Shown: piece by piece, positions 52,669 through 61,269 of the stretch
Numbering within the stretch: position 1 is the stretch's first letter
How the letters are laid out: each line of letters begins with the position of its first letter
Assembly: GCF_014490785.1 (NCBI RefSeq)
Contig: NZ_CP051488.1
Coordinates: 2,542,001 to 2,606,000 of the forward strand
Direction of reading: 5' to 3'
Length of the DNA: 64,000 bases
Origin: Kosakonia sp. SMBL-WEM22
Lineage (GTDB): Bacteria > Pseudomonadota > Gammaproteobacteria > Enterobacterales > Enterobacteriaceae
Position numbers and translations under genes: made by a program
The notes under the pieces: model-generated
Told to the model about the DNA's origin: nothing
The model's database searches: none
The model's input: only the letters and a program-made list of their open reading frames with translations

Positions 52669-53070
52669 ATGACAACGTCTTCAACTGCGCCTCAGGGCGA
52701 ACTTGTATTACGCACACTGGCAATGCCCGCCGACACCAATGCTAATGGCGATATTTTTGGCGGCTGGTTAATGTCGCAAATGGATATGGGCGGTGCGATT
52801 CAGGCGAAAGAGATTGCCCACGGGCGTGTCGTAACCGTGCGCGTAGATGGCATGACCTTCCTGCGGCCAGTCGCCGTCGGCGATGTGGTCTGCTGCTATG
52901 CCCGCTGCGTCAAACGCGGTAATACCTCCATCACAATCAATGTTGAAGTGTGGGTGAAAAAAGTGATGTCGGAACCGATTGGTCAGCGCTATAAAGCCAC
53001 CGAAGCGCTGTTTATCTATGTCGCGGTGGACAGTGAGGGCAAACCTCGCCCGCTGCCCGCACAGCCATAA
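52669..53070 (+). CDS. yciA: Acyl-CoA thioesterase YciA
   Basis: Hotdog-fold acyl-CoA hydrolase, 133 residues, with MPADTNANGDIFGGWLMSQMD (catalytic Asp in the N-G-D-I-F-G-G-W motif) and GMTFLRPVAVGDVV. ATG 52669 is chosen; the frame from 52588 begins inside the yciB terminator. Confidence 0.94.
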   Translation: MTTSSTAPQGELVLRTLAMPADTNANGDIFGGWLMSQMDMGGAIQAKEIAHGRVVTVRVDGMTFLRPVAVGDVVCCYARCVKRGNTSITINVEVWVKKVMSEPIGQRYKATEALFIYVAVDSEGKPRPLPAQP

Positions 53071-53097
53071 AAAAAGCCTCCGCAGGGAGGCTTTTCT
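53071..53097. terminator. Bidirectional terminator between yciA and tonB
   Basis: A 9-bp stem AAAGCCTCC/GGAGGCTTT with loop GCAG, TTTT on the plus strand and a T7 run on the minus strand. Confidence 0.88.
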
Positions 53098-53099
53098 CT

Positions 53100-53837
53100 T
53101 TATTCCATCGACGTGCTGCCGTCGAGGCGGAAGACCACGTTAACGATCAGCCCTGAGCCGGGCTTACCGGCCTCGTAGCGCCATTTGCGCATTGCGGCTT
53201 TCACTTCACGCTCGAACATATTCGCCGGCTGCGCCGAGAGGATCTGCACATTCTCTACGCGACCGTCTGCCGTGACGTCAAATTTCACTTTTACACGCCC
53301 CTCAATACGCAGCGCTTGCGCACGCGGCGGATATTGCGGCTGATTGCGGCTTAACGCGCGCGGGCCTGCCGGTACTGATGGTGCCGGTTTTGTCGCTGTT
53401 GAGGTCGTGGCGCTTGCCGCCGGACGCGACGGAGCACTGTTCTCAAACGGATTCGCCTGCTGCGTCTCAACCGGTTTACTTTCGCGCTTCGGCTGCTCCA
53501 CTTTTTTCACCGGCTTCGGTTTAGGCTTCGGTTTAGGTTTGGGTTTGGGCTTCGGCTTCTCAATCACCACCGGCGCCTCTTTGGGCGGCTCGGGGATCGG
53601 CTCTGGCTCGACGACCGGTTCTGGTTCTGGCTCAACAACCGGCTGTGGCGGTGCCGGGGCGGGAGCAGGCTCCAGCTCCGCGGGCGACACCATGGTGACA
53701 GAGATAGGCTGCGCGGGTGCGGGCAGTTCAACAACCTGATGTACCGAGGTATAAAGCAGACCCGCCACAACAGCACCGTGAATGGCGACGGAGAGCAGCG
53801 TCGGCCAGGGAAAGCGGCGAGGTAAATCCAGGGTCAT
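53100..53837 (-). CDS. tonB: Energy-transduction protein TonB
   Basis: Couples the proton-motive force, with ExbB/ExbD, to outer-membrane TonB-dependent receptors. It has 245 residues: signal anchor PWPTLLSVAIHGAVVAGLLYTS with S16 and H20 conserved, a long Pro-rich spacer with (EP) and (KP)n repeats, and a C-terminal domain with NQPQYPPRAQALRIEG (YP motif). Position 18 is Ala (Cys in E. coli). The KP run is longer than in K-12. ATG 53837 (MTLDLPRR) is canonical. Confidence 0.96.
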   Translation of the reverse strand: MTLDLPRRFPWPTLLSVAIHGAVVAGLLYTSVHQVVELPAPAQPISVTMVSPAELEPAPAPAPPQPVVEPEPEPVVEPEPIPEPPKEAPVVIEKPKPKPKPKPKPKPKPVKKVEQPKRESKPVETQQANPFENSAPSRPAASATTSTATKPAPSVPAGPRALSRNQPQYPPRAQALRIEGRVKVKFDVTADGRVENVQILSAQPANMFEREVKAAMRKWRYEAGKPGSGLIVNVVFRLDGSTSME

Positions 53838-53875
53838 TGAAGTCATAATCATGTCAGTTAAAAAACCAGGGCTCG

Positions 53876-53905
53876 ATTTTAAATGCAAATAGCAATCATA
53901 TTCAA
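53876..53905 (-). promoter_or_regulatory. tonB promoter with Fur-like site
   Basis: On the minus strand TTGAAT, an 18-bp spacer and TAAAAT. The spacer holds TGATTGCTATTTGCA (53884-53898), 9 of 14 matches to the 7-1-7 Fur motif. E. coli tonB is iron-repressed by Fur. Confidence 0.6.
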
Positions 53906-54057
53906 CAAGCCAGTCTGGTACAGATCAAATTTGTCGTCGATCGGGGTAAAAAAGCCCCGTTAATTGGCAGGGTTGCCCGCCCGTTGCAATCTTTGCATTG
54001 CAGTCACTGCACCTTTCACTTACGTTATGGCTTTCTAAAAAATCAGGAGCTTGCTCT

Positions 54058-54354
54058 GTGCTATACGTTATTTTTGCTGAAGATATTGCCGATTCTCTGG
54101 AAAAACGCCTCTCCGTACGCCCGGCCCACCTCGCACGCCTGCAACTGCTGCGCGATGAAGGCCGTCTGTTAACCGCAGGTCCTCTTCCCGCCGTCGACAG
54201 TAACGATCCCGGCGCAGCAGGTTTTAGTGGTTCAACGGTTATTGCTGAATTTGAATCACTGGAGGCGGCGAAATCCTGGGCGGAAGCCGATCCCTACGTG
54301 GCGGCGGGTGTCTATAAAAGTGTGACGGTCAAACCTTATAAAAAAGTTTTCTGA
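54058..54354 (+). CDS. yciI: YCII-domain protein YciI
   Basis: A 98-residue ferredoxin-like YCII protein: MLYVIFAEDIADSLEKRLSV, RPAHLARLQLLRDEGRLLTAGP with the conserved His, and DPYVAAGVY. GTG 54058 has AGGAG 8 nt upstream; the frame from 53998 adds 20 unrelated residues. Enzyme activity is not established. Confidence 0.92.
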   Translation: MLYVIFAEDIADSLEKRLSVRPAHLARLQLLRDEGRLLTAGPLPAVDSNDPGAAGFSGSTVIAEFESLEAAKSWAEADPYVAAGVYKSVTVKPYKKVF

Positions 54355-54362
54355 GTCACTAC

Positions 54363-54384
54363 GGGGCAATGCTGTCATTGCCCC
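54363..54384. other. Hairpin between yciI and the exporter gene
   Basis: A perfect 9-bp stem GGGGCAATG/CATTGCCCC with loop CTGT but no U-tract on either strand. Possible shared, weak terminator. Confidence 0.45.
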
Positions 54385-54392
54385 ACATAGTT

Positions 54393-55013
54393 TCAGCGCT
54401 TGCTTAACGCTAAGCGGGTAGCAAAAAGCAGGAAAATGATGCCTGTACAGCGATCCATCCAGCGAATCACCCGCGGCTTGCGCAGGAAGGCCGACAGGGG
54501 GCGGGTCGCCGAAATTAACGCCGTTGACCAGCATGTGCCAATCAGCACATGAATCATTACCAGCCCAAATGTCCAGGCAATAAGTGGTTGCCCGTGAGGA
54601 ATAAATTGCGGCAGAAACGACACATAAAAAATCCCCATCTTCGGGTTAAGTACATTTCCAAGCATCCCTTTGATAAACCAGTTCTGCGAAGCGTTCTCAA
54701 CGCTATTGATCCCGCTCAATGTCCCGCGCGGACGCAGTAGCATATTTAATCCTAACCAACATAAGTACGCGGCACCGCAATATTTGAGCACGTTATAGGC
54801 GAGTTCCGAGACGGCAATCAGCGCCCCAAGGCCGAATGCCACCATCGCGCCCCAGATCAGGCACCCGGCATTGATCCCCAACTGTGCCTGAAAAGCCTGC
54901 TTACGCCCTTCTACCGTCGCGGTACGCAAGATCAGCGCGGTATCAAGACCTGGCGTGAGGGTTAAGAGCGTAGCAGCGAAGGTAAACGCCAGAAGGGTGT
55001 CGATCACTGACAT
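54393..55013 (-). CDS. LysE/RhtB-family amino-acid exporter
   Basis: A 206-residue inner-membrane protein with about six helices and the family start FAATLLTLTPGLDTALILRTA, then GRKQAFQAQLGINAGCLIWG and GMLGNVLNPKMGIFYVSFLPQF. Substrate unknown; homologues export homoserine, threonine, leucine or lysine. It occupies the interval that holds kch in E. coli. Confidence 0.88.
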   Translation of the reverse strand: MSVIDTLLAFTFAATLLTLTPGLDTALILRTATVEGRKQAFQAQLGINAGCLIWGAMVAFGLGALIAVSELAYNVLKYCGAAYLCWLGLNMLLRPRGTLSGINSVENASQNWFIKGMLGNVLNPKMGIFYVSFLPQFIPHGQPLIAWTFGLVMIHVLIGTCWSTALISATRPLSAFLRKPRVIRWMDRCTGIIFLLFATRLALSKR

Positions 55014-55075
55014 TGTCTCTCTCCTGAAATTAAAGGGCTAAAAACGACCACGGGCACCTTTTCGGTGCCCGGGCT

Positions 55076-55249
55076 TCAGATATCGTAGATGGCAAATAGC
55101 AGCACATTACGATGGCGATTAATACCGCATTTCCTGATGCTGTGGATTCGCATATTACGGCGGGACTGCGCTTCCAGCCAGCGCGCTTTCCGGCGGCCAA
55201 CCTGACGCAGCATACGCCAGCGCCCCACTTCCGTTCGACTACGCTTCAT
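55076..55249 (-). CDS. yciY: Small basic protein YciY
   Basis: A 57-residue, strongly basic protein (MKRSRTEVGRWRMLRQVGRRK...) ending FAIYDI, the E. coli YciY length and pattern. ATG 55249 is preferred over 55282 by similarity. Function unknown. Divergent from clsA. Confidence 0.88.
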   Translation of the reverse strand: MKRSRTEVGRWRMLRQVGRRKARWLEAQSRRNMRIHSIRKCGINRHRNVLLFAIYDI

Positions 55250-55389
55250 TGTTACAACTCTATACAAAATAGAAGCAGCCATTATAGTCTGTCCCCTCTT
55301 TCAGGCCAGCGCTTTTCGGCGTTTTTATTTGCCAGATGAATTCGTATGCGTAAACTCGTCTGATACAGATTGTAAAAGGATTTTTGTCG

Positions 55390-56850
55390 ATGTCCGCGTT
55401 TTACACCGTAATGAGTTGGCTCATTGTTGTTGGTTACTGGTTGCTTATTGCTGGTGTTACGCTGCGTATTCTGATGAAGCGCCGGGCGGTCACCTCGGCC
55501 ATGGCGTGGCTGCTTATCATCTATATCCTGCCGCTGGTGGGAATTATTGCTTACCTCTCTCTTGGCGAACTGCATCTCGGTAAACGGCGTGCGGAGCGCG
55601 CGCGGGCAATGTGGCCCTCGACCGCTAAATGGCTGAGCGATCTTAAACACTTCAACCATATCTTCGCCACCGAGAACAGCAGCGTTGCCTCCTCGCTGTT
55701 TAAGCTGTGCGAGCGCCGCCAGGGGATCGCCGGGGTAAAAGGCAACCAGTTGCAACTGCTGACCACGTCAGATGATGTGATGCAGGCGCTAATCCGCGAT
55801 ATCCAGCTCGCCCGCCACAATATCGAAATGGTCTTCTATATCTGGCAGCCGGGCGGTATGGCTGACCAGGTGGCGGAGTCGCTGATGGCGGCAGCGCGCC
55901 GCGGCGTACACTGTCGTCTGCTTCTCGACTCAGCGGGCAGCGTCGCCTTCTTCCGCAGCCCATGGGCAGGAATGATGCGCAATGCCGGCATTGATGTCGT
56001 CGAGGCGCTGAAGGTCAACTTGATGCGTGTTTTTCTGCGCCGTATGGATCTGCGTCAGCACCGCAAAATCGTGCTGATCGATAACTATATTGCCTATACC
56101 GGCAGCATGAACATGGTCGATCCGCGCTACTTTAAACAGGATTCCGGCGTCGGCCAGTGGGTCGACCTGATGGCGCGCATGGAGGGTCCCATCGCCACGG
56201 CAATGGGCATCGTCTACTCCTGCGACTGGGAGATTGAGACCGGCAAGCGCATTCTGCCGCCACCGCCCGATGCCAATATCATGCCATTTGAAGAGGCCAG
56301 CGGGCATACCATTCACACCATTGCCTCGGGGCCTGGCTTCCCGGAGGATTTGATCCACCAGGCGCTGCTGACGGCGGTGTATGCCTCGCGTGAATATTTG
56401 ATCATGACCACACCCTACTTCGTCCCCAGCGACGATTTGCTGCATGCGATTTGTACCGCCGCGCAGCGTGGTGTGGATGTGAGTATTATTCTGCCGCGCA
56501 AAAATGATTCCGTGCTGGTCGGTTGGGCCAGCCGCGCCTTCTTTACCGAGCTGCTGGCCGCCGGGGTAAAGATCTACCAGTTTGAAGGCGGATTGCTGCA
56601 TACCAAAAGTGTGCTGGTTGACGGCGAGTTGAGCCTGGTCGGCACGGTGAATCTTGATATGCGCAGCCTGTGGCTAAATTTTGAGATCACGCTGGTGATT
56701 GATGATGCGGGCTTTGGCGGCGATCTGGCGGCGGTGCAGGATGATTACATCTCCCGCTCGCGTTTACTGGATGCGCGCTTATGGGTAAAACGCCCCTTCT
56801 GGCACCGCATTGCTGAACGACTGTTTTACTTCTTTAGTCCGTTGCTGTAA
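55390..56850 (+). CDS. clsA: Cardiolipin synthase A
   Basis: Phospholipase-D-superfamily enzyme that condenses two phosphatidylglycerol molecules. It has 486 residues: two N-terminal membrane helices (SWLIVVGYWLLIAGVTL; AWLLIIYILPLVGIIAYL) and two HKD motifs (QHRKIVLIDNYIAYTGSMN; LHTKSVLVDGELSLVGTVN). ATG 55390 gives the E. coli length. Confidence 0.97.
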   Translation: MSAFYTVMSWLIVVGYWLLIAGVTLRILMKRRAVTSAMAWLLIIYILPLVGIIAYLSLGELHLGKRRAERARAMWPSTAKWLSDLKHFNHIFATENSSVASSLFKLCERRQGIAGVKGNQLQLLTTSDDVMQALIRDIQLARHNIEMVFYIWQPGGMADQVAESLMAAARRGVHCRLLLDSAGSVAFFRSPWAGMMRNAGIDVVEALKVNLMRVFLRRMDLRQHRKIVLIDNYIAYTGSMNMVDPRYFKQDSGVGQWVDLMARMEGPIATAMGIVYSCDWEIETGKRILPPPPDANIMPFEEASGHTIHTIASGPGFPEDLIHQALLTAVYASREYLIMTTPYFVPSDDLLHAICTAAQRGVDVSIILPRKNDSVLVGWASRAFFTELLAAGVKIYQFEGGLLHTKSVLVDGELSLVGTVNLDMRSLWLNFEITLVIDDAGFGGDLAAVQDDYISRSRLLDARLWVKRPFWHRIAERLFYFFSPLL

Positions 56851-56881
56851 AACGTGCCCAACAGACGTGATGAGGTAATTT

Positions 56882-57211
56882 ATGGAAATGGACCTGAATA
56901 ACCGCCTGACGGAAGATGAAACGCTTGAGCAAGCCTATGACATCTTCCTGGAGCTGGCGGCGGACAACCTGGATCCGGCAGACATCATTCTTTTCAACCT
57001 GCAGTTTGAAGAGCGTGGCGGTGCCGAACTGTTCGATCCCGGCGAGGACTGGCAGGAGCATGTTGATTACGATTTAAACCCGGACTTCTTTGCAGAGGTG
57101 GTTATTGGCCTGGCGGAAACGGATGGCGGTGAGCTGAATGATGTCTTTGCGCGCGTGCTGTTGTGCCGCGAGAAAGACCATAAGCTGTGCCATATTCTCT
57201 GGCGCGAATAA
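56882..57211 (+). CDS. yciU: UPF0263 acidic protein YciU (putative dsDNA mimic)
   Basis: A 109-residue, very acidic protein starting MEMDLNNRLTEDETLEQAYDIFLELAADNLDP, the DUF440 family. The Haemophilus homologue (HI1450) has a charge pattern resembling dsDNA. 31 bp after clsA, so probably cotranscribed. Confidence 0.92.
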   Translation: MEMDLNNRLTEDETLEQAYDIFLELAADNLDPADIILFNLQFEERGGAELFDPGEDWQEHVDYDLNPDFFAEVVIGLAETDGGELNDVFARVLLCREKDHKLCHILWRE

Positions 57212-57222
57212 GCACCGAAAAG

Positions 57223-57255
57223 AAAAAGGGCTGACAATATTGTCAGCCCTTTTTT
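57223..57255. terminator. Bidirectional terminator between yciU and oppF
   Basis: A perfect 14-bp stem AAAAAGGGCTGACA/TGTCAGCCCTTTTT with loop ATAT and T-runs on both strands. Confidence 0.93.
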
Positions 57256-57264
57256 ATGCCTCGC

Positions 57265-58269
57265 TTAAAGCGGGTCGACCTTCAGGCAGGAGACCGCGTG
57301 GCGGAAGCTGCCCTCCAGCACCGGGCGGGTTTTCGCACACTCCGGCCCGGCAATCGGGCAACGGGTGCGGAAGACGCAGCCGGATGGCGGGTTGATCGGC
57401 GATGGCAGATCCCCCTCCAGCAGCTGGATGGTTTTGTTCTTCTCGACATCCGGGTCGGGCACCGGCACCGCTGACATCAGCGCTTTGGTGTAAGGGTGCA
57501 GCGGATTCTGATACACCTCATCATAGGTGCCCAGCTCTACCGCATGGCCCAGGTACATCACCAGTACACGGTCGGAGATGTGCTTCACCACCGCCAGATC
57601 GTGGGCAATAAAGATCAGCGACAGCCCCATTTCTCGCTGTAACTGTTGCAGAAGGTTGACCACCTGCGCCTGAATCGAGACGTCGAGCGCGGAGACCGGT
57701 TCATCACAGATAATCAGCTTCGGTTCGAGGATCAGCGCGCGTGCAATGCCGATACGCTGGCATTGACCGCCGGAGAACTCATGGGGATAGCGGTTGATGA
57801 GGTTAGGCAGCAGGCCCACCTTCATCATCATCGCCTTAACCCGGTCTTTCACTTCCTGGCGCGGCATCTTCGGATGGTAGGTGCGTAGCGGCTCGGCAAT
57901 GATTTCGCCGATGGTCATACGCGGGTTCAGCGACGCGAGCGGATCCTGGAAAATCATCTGGATATCGCTGCGTACGGCGCGCCACTCATCCGGGTTCATG
58001 CCCAGCAGATCGCGCCCCAGCCACGCCACTTTGCCATCGGTCGCTTTCACCAGGCCAATAATCGCGCGCGCGAAGGTTGATTTGCCGCAGCCGGATTCAC
58101 CGACCACGCCAAGGGTTTCGCCTTCATAGAGGCGCAGCGTTACGCCATCAACCGCTTTCAGTGTTTTCGGCGGCTGCCAAAACCACTGTCTGCCATCTTT
58201 AATATCGAAATGCACCTTCAGATCGGCGATTTCAAGCAGCACTTTTCTCTCTTCGGTTACGGCGTTCAT
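57265..58269 (-). CDS. oppF: Oligopeptide transporter ATP-binding protein OppF
   Basis: ABC ATPase, 334 residues, with Walker A GESGCGKS, Q-loop MIFQDPLASLNPRM, signature FSGGQCQR and Walker B LIICDEPVSALD. The C-terminal peptide-transporter domain has the cysteine pair CVFRTRCPIAGPEC. Overlaps oppD by 4 bp. Confidence 0.97.
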   Translation of the reverse strand: MNAVTEERKVLLEIADLKVHFDIKDGRQWFWQPPKTLKAVDGVTLRLYEGETLGVVGESGCGKSTFARAIIGLVKATDGKVAWLGRDLLGMNPDEWRAVRSDIQMIFQDPLASLNPRMTIGEIIAEPLRTYHPKMPRQEVKDRVKAMMMKVGLLPNLINRYPHEFSGGQCQRIGIARALILEPKLIICDEPVSALDVSIQAQVVNLLQQLQREMGLSLIFIAHDLAVVKHISDRVLVMYLGHAVELGTYDEVYQNPLHPYTKALMSAVPVPDPDVEKNKTIQLLEGDLPSPINPPSGCVFRTRCPIAGPECAKTRPVLEGSFRHAVSCLKVDPL

Positions 58270-59279
58270 ACTAGCTCCTCCACCGGCTTAAAGCAGGCGC
58301 GCAGACGGCCCGGCGCGAACTCTTCCAGCGGCGGCTCGTTATTACAGATCTCCATCGCGTGCGGACAGCGCGGCTGGAACGGGCAGCCTTTCGGCAGACG
58401 CAGGAGGTTTGGCGGGTTGCCCGGAATGGTCAGCATCGCTTCGCCATCGGCGTCCAGGCGCGGTACCGCATGCAGCAGGCCGATAGAGTATGGGTGCGAC
58501 GGCTGATAGAAGACGTCACGCGCTTTGCCATACTCCATGGTGCGCCCGGCATACATCACCAGCACTTTATCGCAGATGCCCGCCACCACGCCGAGATCAT
58601 GAGTGATCATGATGATTGCGGTGTTGAATTCGCGTTTCAACTCATTGAGCAGCGTCATGATCTGCGCCTGCACGGTCACGTCGAGCGCGGTTGTCGGTTC
58701 GTCGGCAATCAGCAGCTTCGGCCTGCAGAGCAGCGCCATGGCGATCATCACACGCTGGCGCATGCCGCCGGAGAACTCGTGCGGATACATGCGCATGCGC
58801 TTGCGCGCTTCCGGCATTTTGACCGCGTCGAGCATTCTCACCGACTCTTCAAATGCTTCGGCTTTATTCATGCCTTTGTGCAGCATTAACACTTCCATCA
58901 GCTGCTCGCCGACGCGCATATAGGGGTTCAGCGAGGTCATCGGATCCTGGAAAATCATTGAGATCTGCTCGGCGCGCAGCTTGTTCAGCGCCTGCTCCGG
59001 CAGGTTCAGGATCTCTTTGCCATTAAAGGTCGCCGAGCCGCCAATGCGCCCGTTAGAAGCCAGCAGCCCCATCAACGCAAAGGCGGTCTGGGATTTACCG
59101 GAGCCCGATTCGCCCACGATGCCCAGCGTTTCGCCAGCGCGCAGGGAGAAGTTCAGGTCGTTGACCGCGGTGACATCGCCATCCGGCGTGCCAAAGGTGA
59201 CGCGGAGATCTTTCACATCCAGCAGGAGGTCCGTTTGCTGCCGCGTCGTTGACGCTACTACAGTTTCAGTCATGCTCAT
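58266..59279 (-). CDS. oppD: Oligopeptide transporter ATP-binding protein OppD
   Basis: ABC ATPase, 337 residues, with Walker A GESGSGKS, Q-loop MIFQDPMTSLNPYM, signature FSGGMRQR, Walker B LLIADEPTTALD and C-terminal cysteines in GCPFQPRCPHAMEIC. Partner of OppF. Confidence 0.97.
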   Translation of the reverse strand: MSMTETVVASTTRQQTDLLLDVKDLRVTFGTPDGDVTAVNDLNFSLRAGETLGIVGESGSGKSQTAFALMGLLASNGRIGGSATFNGKEILNLPEQALNKLRAEQISMIFQDPMTSLNPYMRVGEQLMEVLMLHKGMNKAEAFEESVRMLDAVKMPEARKRMRMYPHEFSGGMRQRVMIAMALLCRPKLLIADEPTTALDVTVQAQIMTLLNELKREFNTAIIMITHDLGVVAGICDKVLVMYAGRTMEYGKARDVFYQPSHPYSIGLLHAVPRLDADGEAMLTIPGNPPNLLRLPKGCPFQPRCPHAMEICNNEPPLEEFAPGRLRACFKPVEELV

Positions 59280-59290
59280 AACGGCACTCC

Positions 59291-60199
59291 TTAACGATCT
59301 TTCGGGTCGAGGGCATCACGCAGGCCATCGCCGATAAAGTTGAAACAGAACAGGGTGATCACAAGGAAACCCGCCGGGAAGAGCAGCAACCAGGGAGAAA
59401 CCTCCATTGAGTTTGCGCCATCGCTTAACAGCGCCCCCCAGCTGCTGAGCGGCTCCTGCGTACCGAGGCCAAGGAAGCTCAGGAAGGATTCAAAGAGGAT
59501 CATGCTCGGCACCAGCAGCGAGGCATACACCACCACCACGCCAAGTACGTTCGGTACGATATGGCGCATTACGATATTGGCGGTAGAGACCCCACCCACC
59601 TGCGCCGCTTCGATAAACTCTTTACGCTTTAGACTGAGAGTCTGGCCGCGCACAATACGCGCCATATCCAGCCAGGAGACCATGCCGATAGCCACAAAGA
59701 TCAGCAGGATGTTCTGCCCGAAAAAGGTGACCAGCAGGATTACGAAGAACATAAACGGGAAGGAGTTGAGGATTTCCAGCAGACGCATCATCACCGAGTC
59801 GGTTTTGCCGCCGAGGTAACCGGAGAGCGAACCGTAAAGCGTGCCGAGGACCACTGCCACCAGCGCGGCAGCAATGCCAACCATGAGCGAGATACGCCCG
59901 CCGATAGCAACACGCACCAGCAGATCGCGCCCGGAGGAGTCAGTACCGAAGTAGTGGCCTGACTCCATATCCGGCGCATTAGACATCATTGCCCAGTCGG
60001 TATCAAAATAGCTGAACTGCGACAGCATCGGTGCCAGCGTCACGAACAGCGCAATCAGCACCAGCACAAACAAGCTGGCGACCGCCGCGCGGTTATGCAT
60101 AAAGCGGCGACGCGCATCCTGCCAAAGGCTACGCCCTTCGACTTCTAGCTTCTCACTGAAGTTTTCCAGCGCCTCGCTGTTTTTCTTACTTAACATCAT
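59291..60199 (-). CDS. oppC: Oligopeptide transporter permease OppC
   Basis: Membrane subunit, 302 residues. Starts MMLSKKNSEALENFSEKLEVEG, with FGTDSSGRDLLVRVAIGGR and coupling loop EAAQVGGVSTANIVMRHIVPN. ATG 60199 gives the E. coli length; the frame from 60217 overlaps the oppB end and is less likely. Confidence 0.96.
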   Translation of the reverse strand: MMLSKKNSEALENFSEKLEVEGRSLWQDARRRFMHNRAAVASLFVLVLIALFVTLAPMLSQFSYFDTDWAMMSNAPDMESGHYFGTDSSGRDLLVRVAIGGRISLMVGIAAALVAVVLGTLYGSLSGYLGGKTDSVMMRLLEILNSFPFMFFVILLVTFFGQNILLIFVAIGMVSWLDMARIVRGQTLSLKRKEFIEAAQVGGVSTANIVMRHIVPNVLGVVVVYASLLVPSMILFESFLSFLGLGTQEPLSSWGALLSDGANSMEVSPWLLLFPAGFLVITLFCFNFIGDGLRDALDPKDR

Positions 60200-60213
60200 G
60201 GCGAACTCCAGTC

Positions 60214-61134
60214 TCAATAACGAATTTTCGGATCGATAATGGCGTAGAGCACATCAACAATCGCGTTAAAAGTGATGGTCAGCGCGCCGACCAGAATCGT
60301 CAGGCTCAGCACCAGCGAGTAGTCGCGGTTGAGCGCGCCGTTCACGAACAGCTGACCGATGCCCGGCAAGCCGTAAATCGTTTCGATAACCATGGAGCCG
60401 GTGATGATGCCAACAAAGGCCGGGCCCATATAGGAGAGCACGGGCAGCAGCGCCGGTTTCAGCGCGTGATGGAAGATGATCCGGCGCATCGGCAGCCCTT
60501 TGGCGCGCGCGGTGCGGATGAAGTTGGAGTGCAACACTTCAATCATCGAACCACGGGTGATACGCGCGATGCTGGCGATGTAGGCGAGCGAGAGCGCAAC
60601 CATCGGCAGGATCATAAATTTAGGCGCTCCGCCATTCCACCCGCCGGCTGGCAGCCACTGCAACATAATGGCGAATATCATCACCAACAGCGGTGCGACA
60701 ACAAAGCTGGGTATCACTACCCCGGTCATGGCTAACCCCATTACCGTGTAGTCCCATTTGGTGTTCTGGTTCAAGGCGGCAATAACGCCTGCCGTCACGC
60801 CGAACACAATCGCGAGGATAAACGCCGCGGCGCCCAATTTGGCAGAAACCGGGAAGCTGGCCGCTACCAGATCGTTAACGGTGTAATCTTTGTATTTAAA
60901 CGATGGACCAAAATCCAGATGCGCCAGCTGCTTCAGGTAGCTGAAGTACTGGGTGGTAATGGGATCGTTTAAATGATATTTCGCTTCGATATTGGCCATC
61001 ACTTCTGGCGCAAGCGCACGTTCACCGGTAAATGGACTTCCCGGTGCGAGACGCATCATAAAGAACGAAATGGTAATCAGAATAAAGAGTGTTGGAATCG
61101 CTTCAAGAAAGCGACGCAGGATAAATTTCAACAT
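60214..61134 (-). CDS. oppB: Oligopeptide transporter permease OppB
   Basis: Membrane subunit, 306 residues. First helix LEAIPTLFILITISFFMM, coupling loop RTARAKGLPMRRIIFHHALKPA, end DVLYAIIDPKIRY. ATG 61134 (MLKFILRRF) is chosen; the frame from 61260 crosses the oppA-oppB stem-loops. Confidence 0.96.
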   Translation of the reverse strand: MLKFILRRFLEAIPTLFILITISFFMMRLAPGSPFTGERALAPEVMANIEAKYHLNDPITTQYFSYLKQLAHLDFGPSFKYKDYTVNDLVAASFPVSAKLGAAAFILAIVFGVTAGVIAALNQNTKWDYTVMGLAMTGVVIPSFVVAPLLVMIFAIMLQWLPAGGWNGGAPKFMILPMVALSLAYIASIARITRGSMIEVLHSNFIRTARAKGLPMRRIIFHHALKPALLPVLSYMGPAFVGIITGSMVIETIYGLPGIGQLFVNGALNRDYSLVLSLTILVGALTITFNAIVDVLYAIIDPKIRY

Positions 61135-61175
61135 TGCCCGTACCTTCTGGCCTGTGCCTTTTACACATTCTCTTT

Positions 61176-61197
61176 CAGGCGACCTGAGTGTCGCCTG
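61176..61197 (-). other. oppA-oppB stem-loop, proximal to oppB
   Basis: A perfect 8-bp stem CAGGCGAC/GTCGCCTG with a 6-nt loop, 42-63 bp before oppB. No U-tract; likely 3' stabilising or RNase-blocking element for oppA mRNA. Confidence 0.55.
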
Positions 61198-61240
61198 CGA
61201 CCGATGTGTGTTCTGGTGCGATAAAAATAAGACACTGTGA

Positions 61241-61256
61241 GGCAGGTCACCCTGCC
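61241..61256 (-). other. oppA-oppB stem-loop, proximal to oppA
   Basis: On the minus strand GGCAGG/CCTGCC with a GTGA loop, 14 bp past the oppA stop; a T-rich CTTATTTTTAT follows about 12 nt later. It could lower transcription into oppBCDF so that binding protein exceeds permease (inference). Confidence 0.55.
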
Positions 61257-61269
61257 CCACTCATTGCCA

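Noticed and set aside
53071..53097. REP element between yciA and tonB
   Set aside because: It is a simple bidirectional terminator and lacks the GCCGGATG-type REP core.
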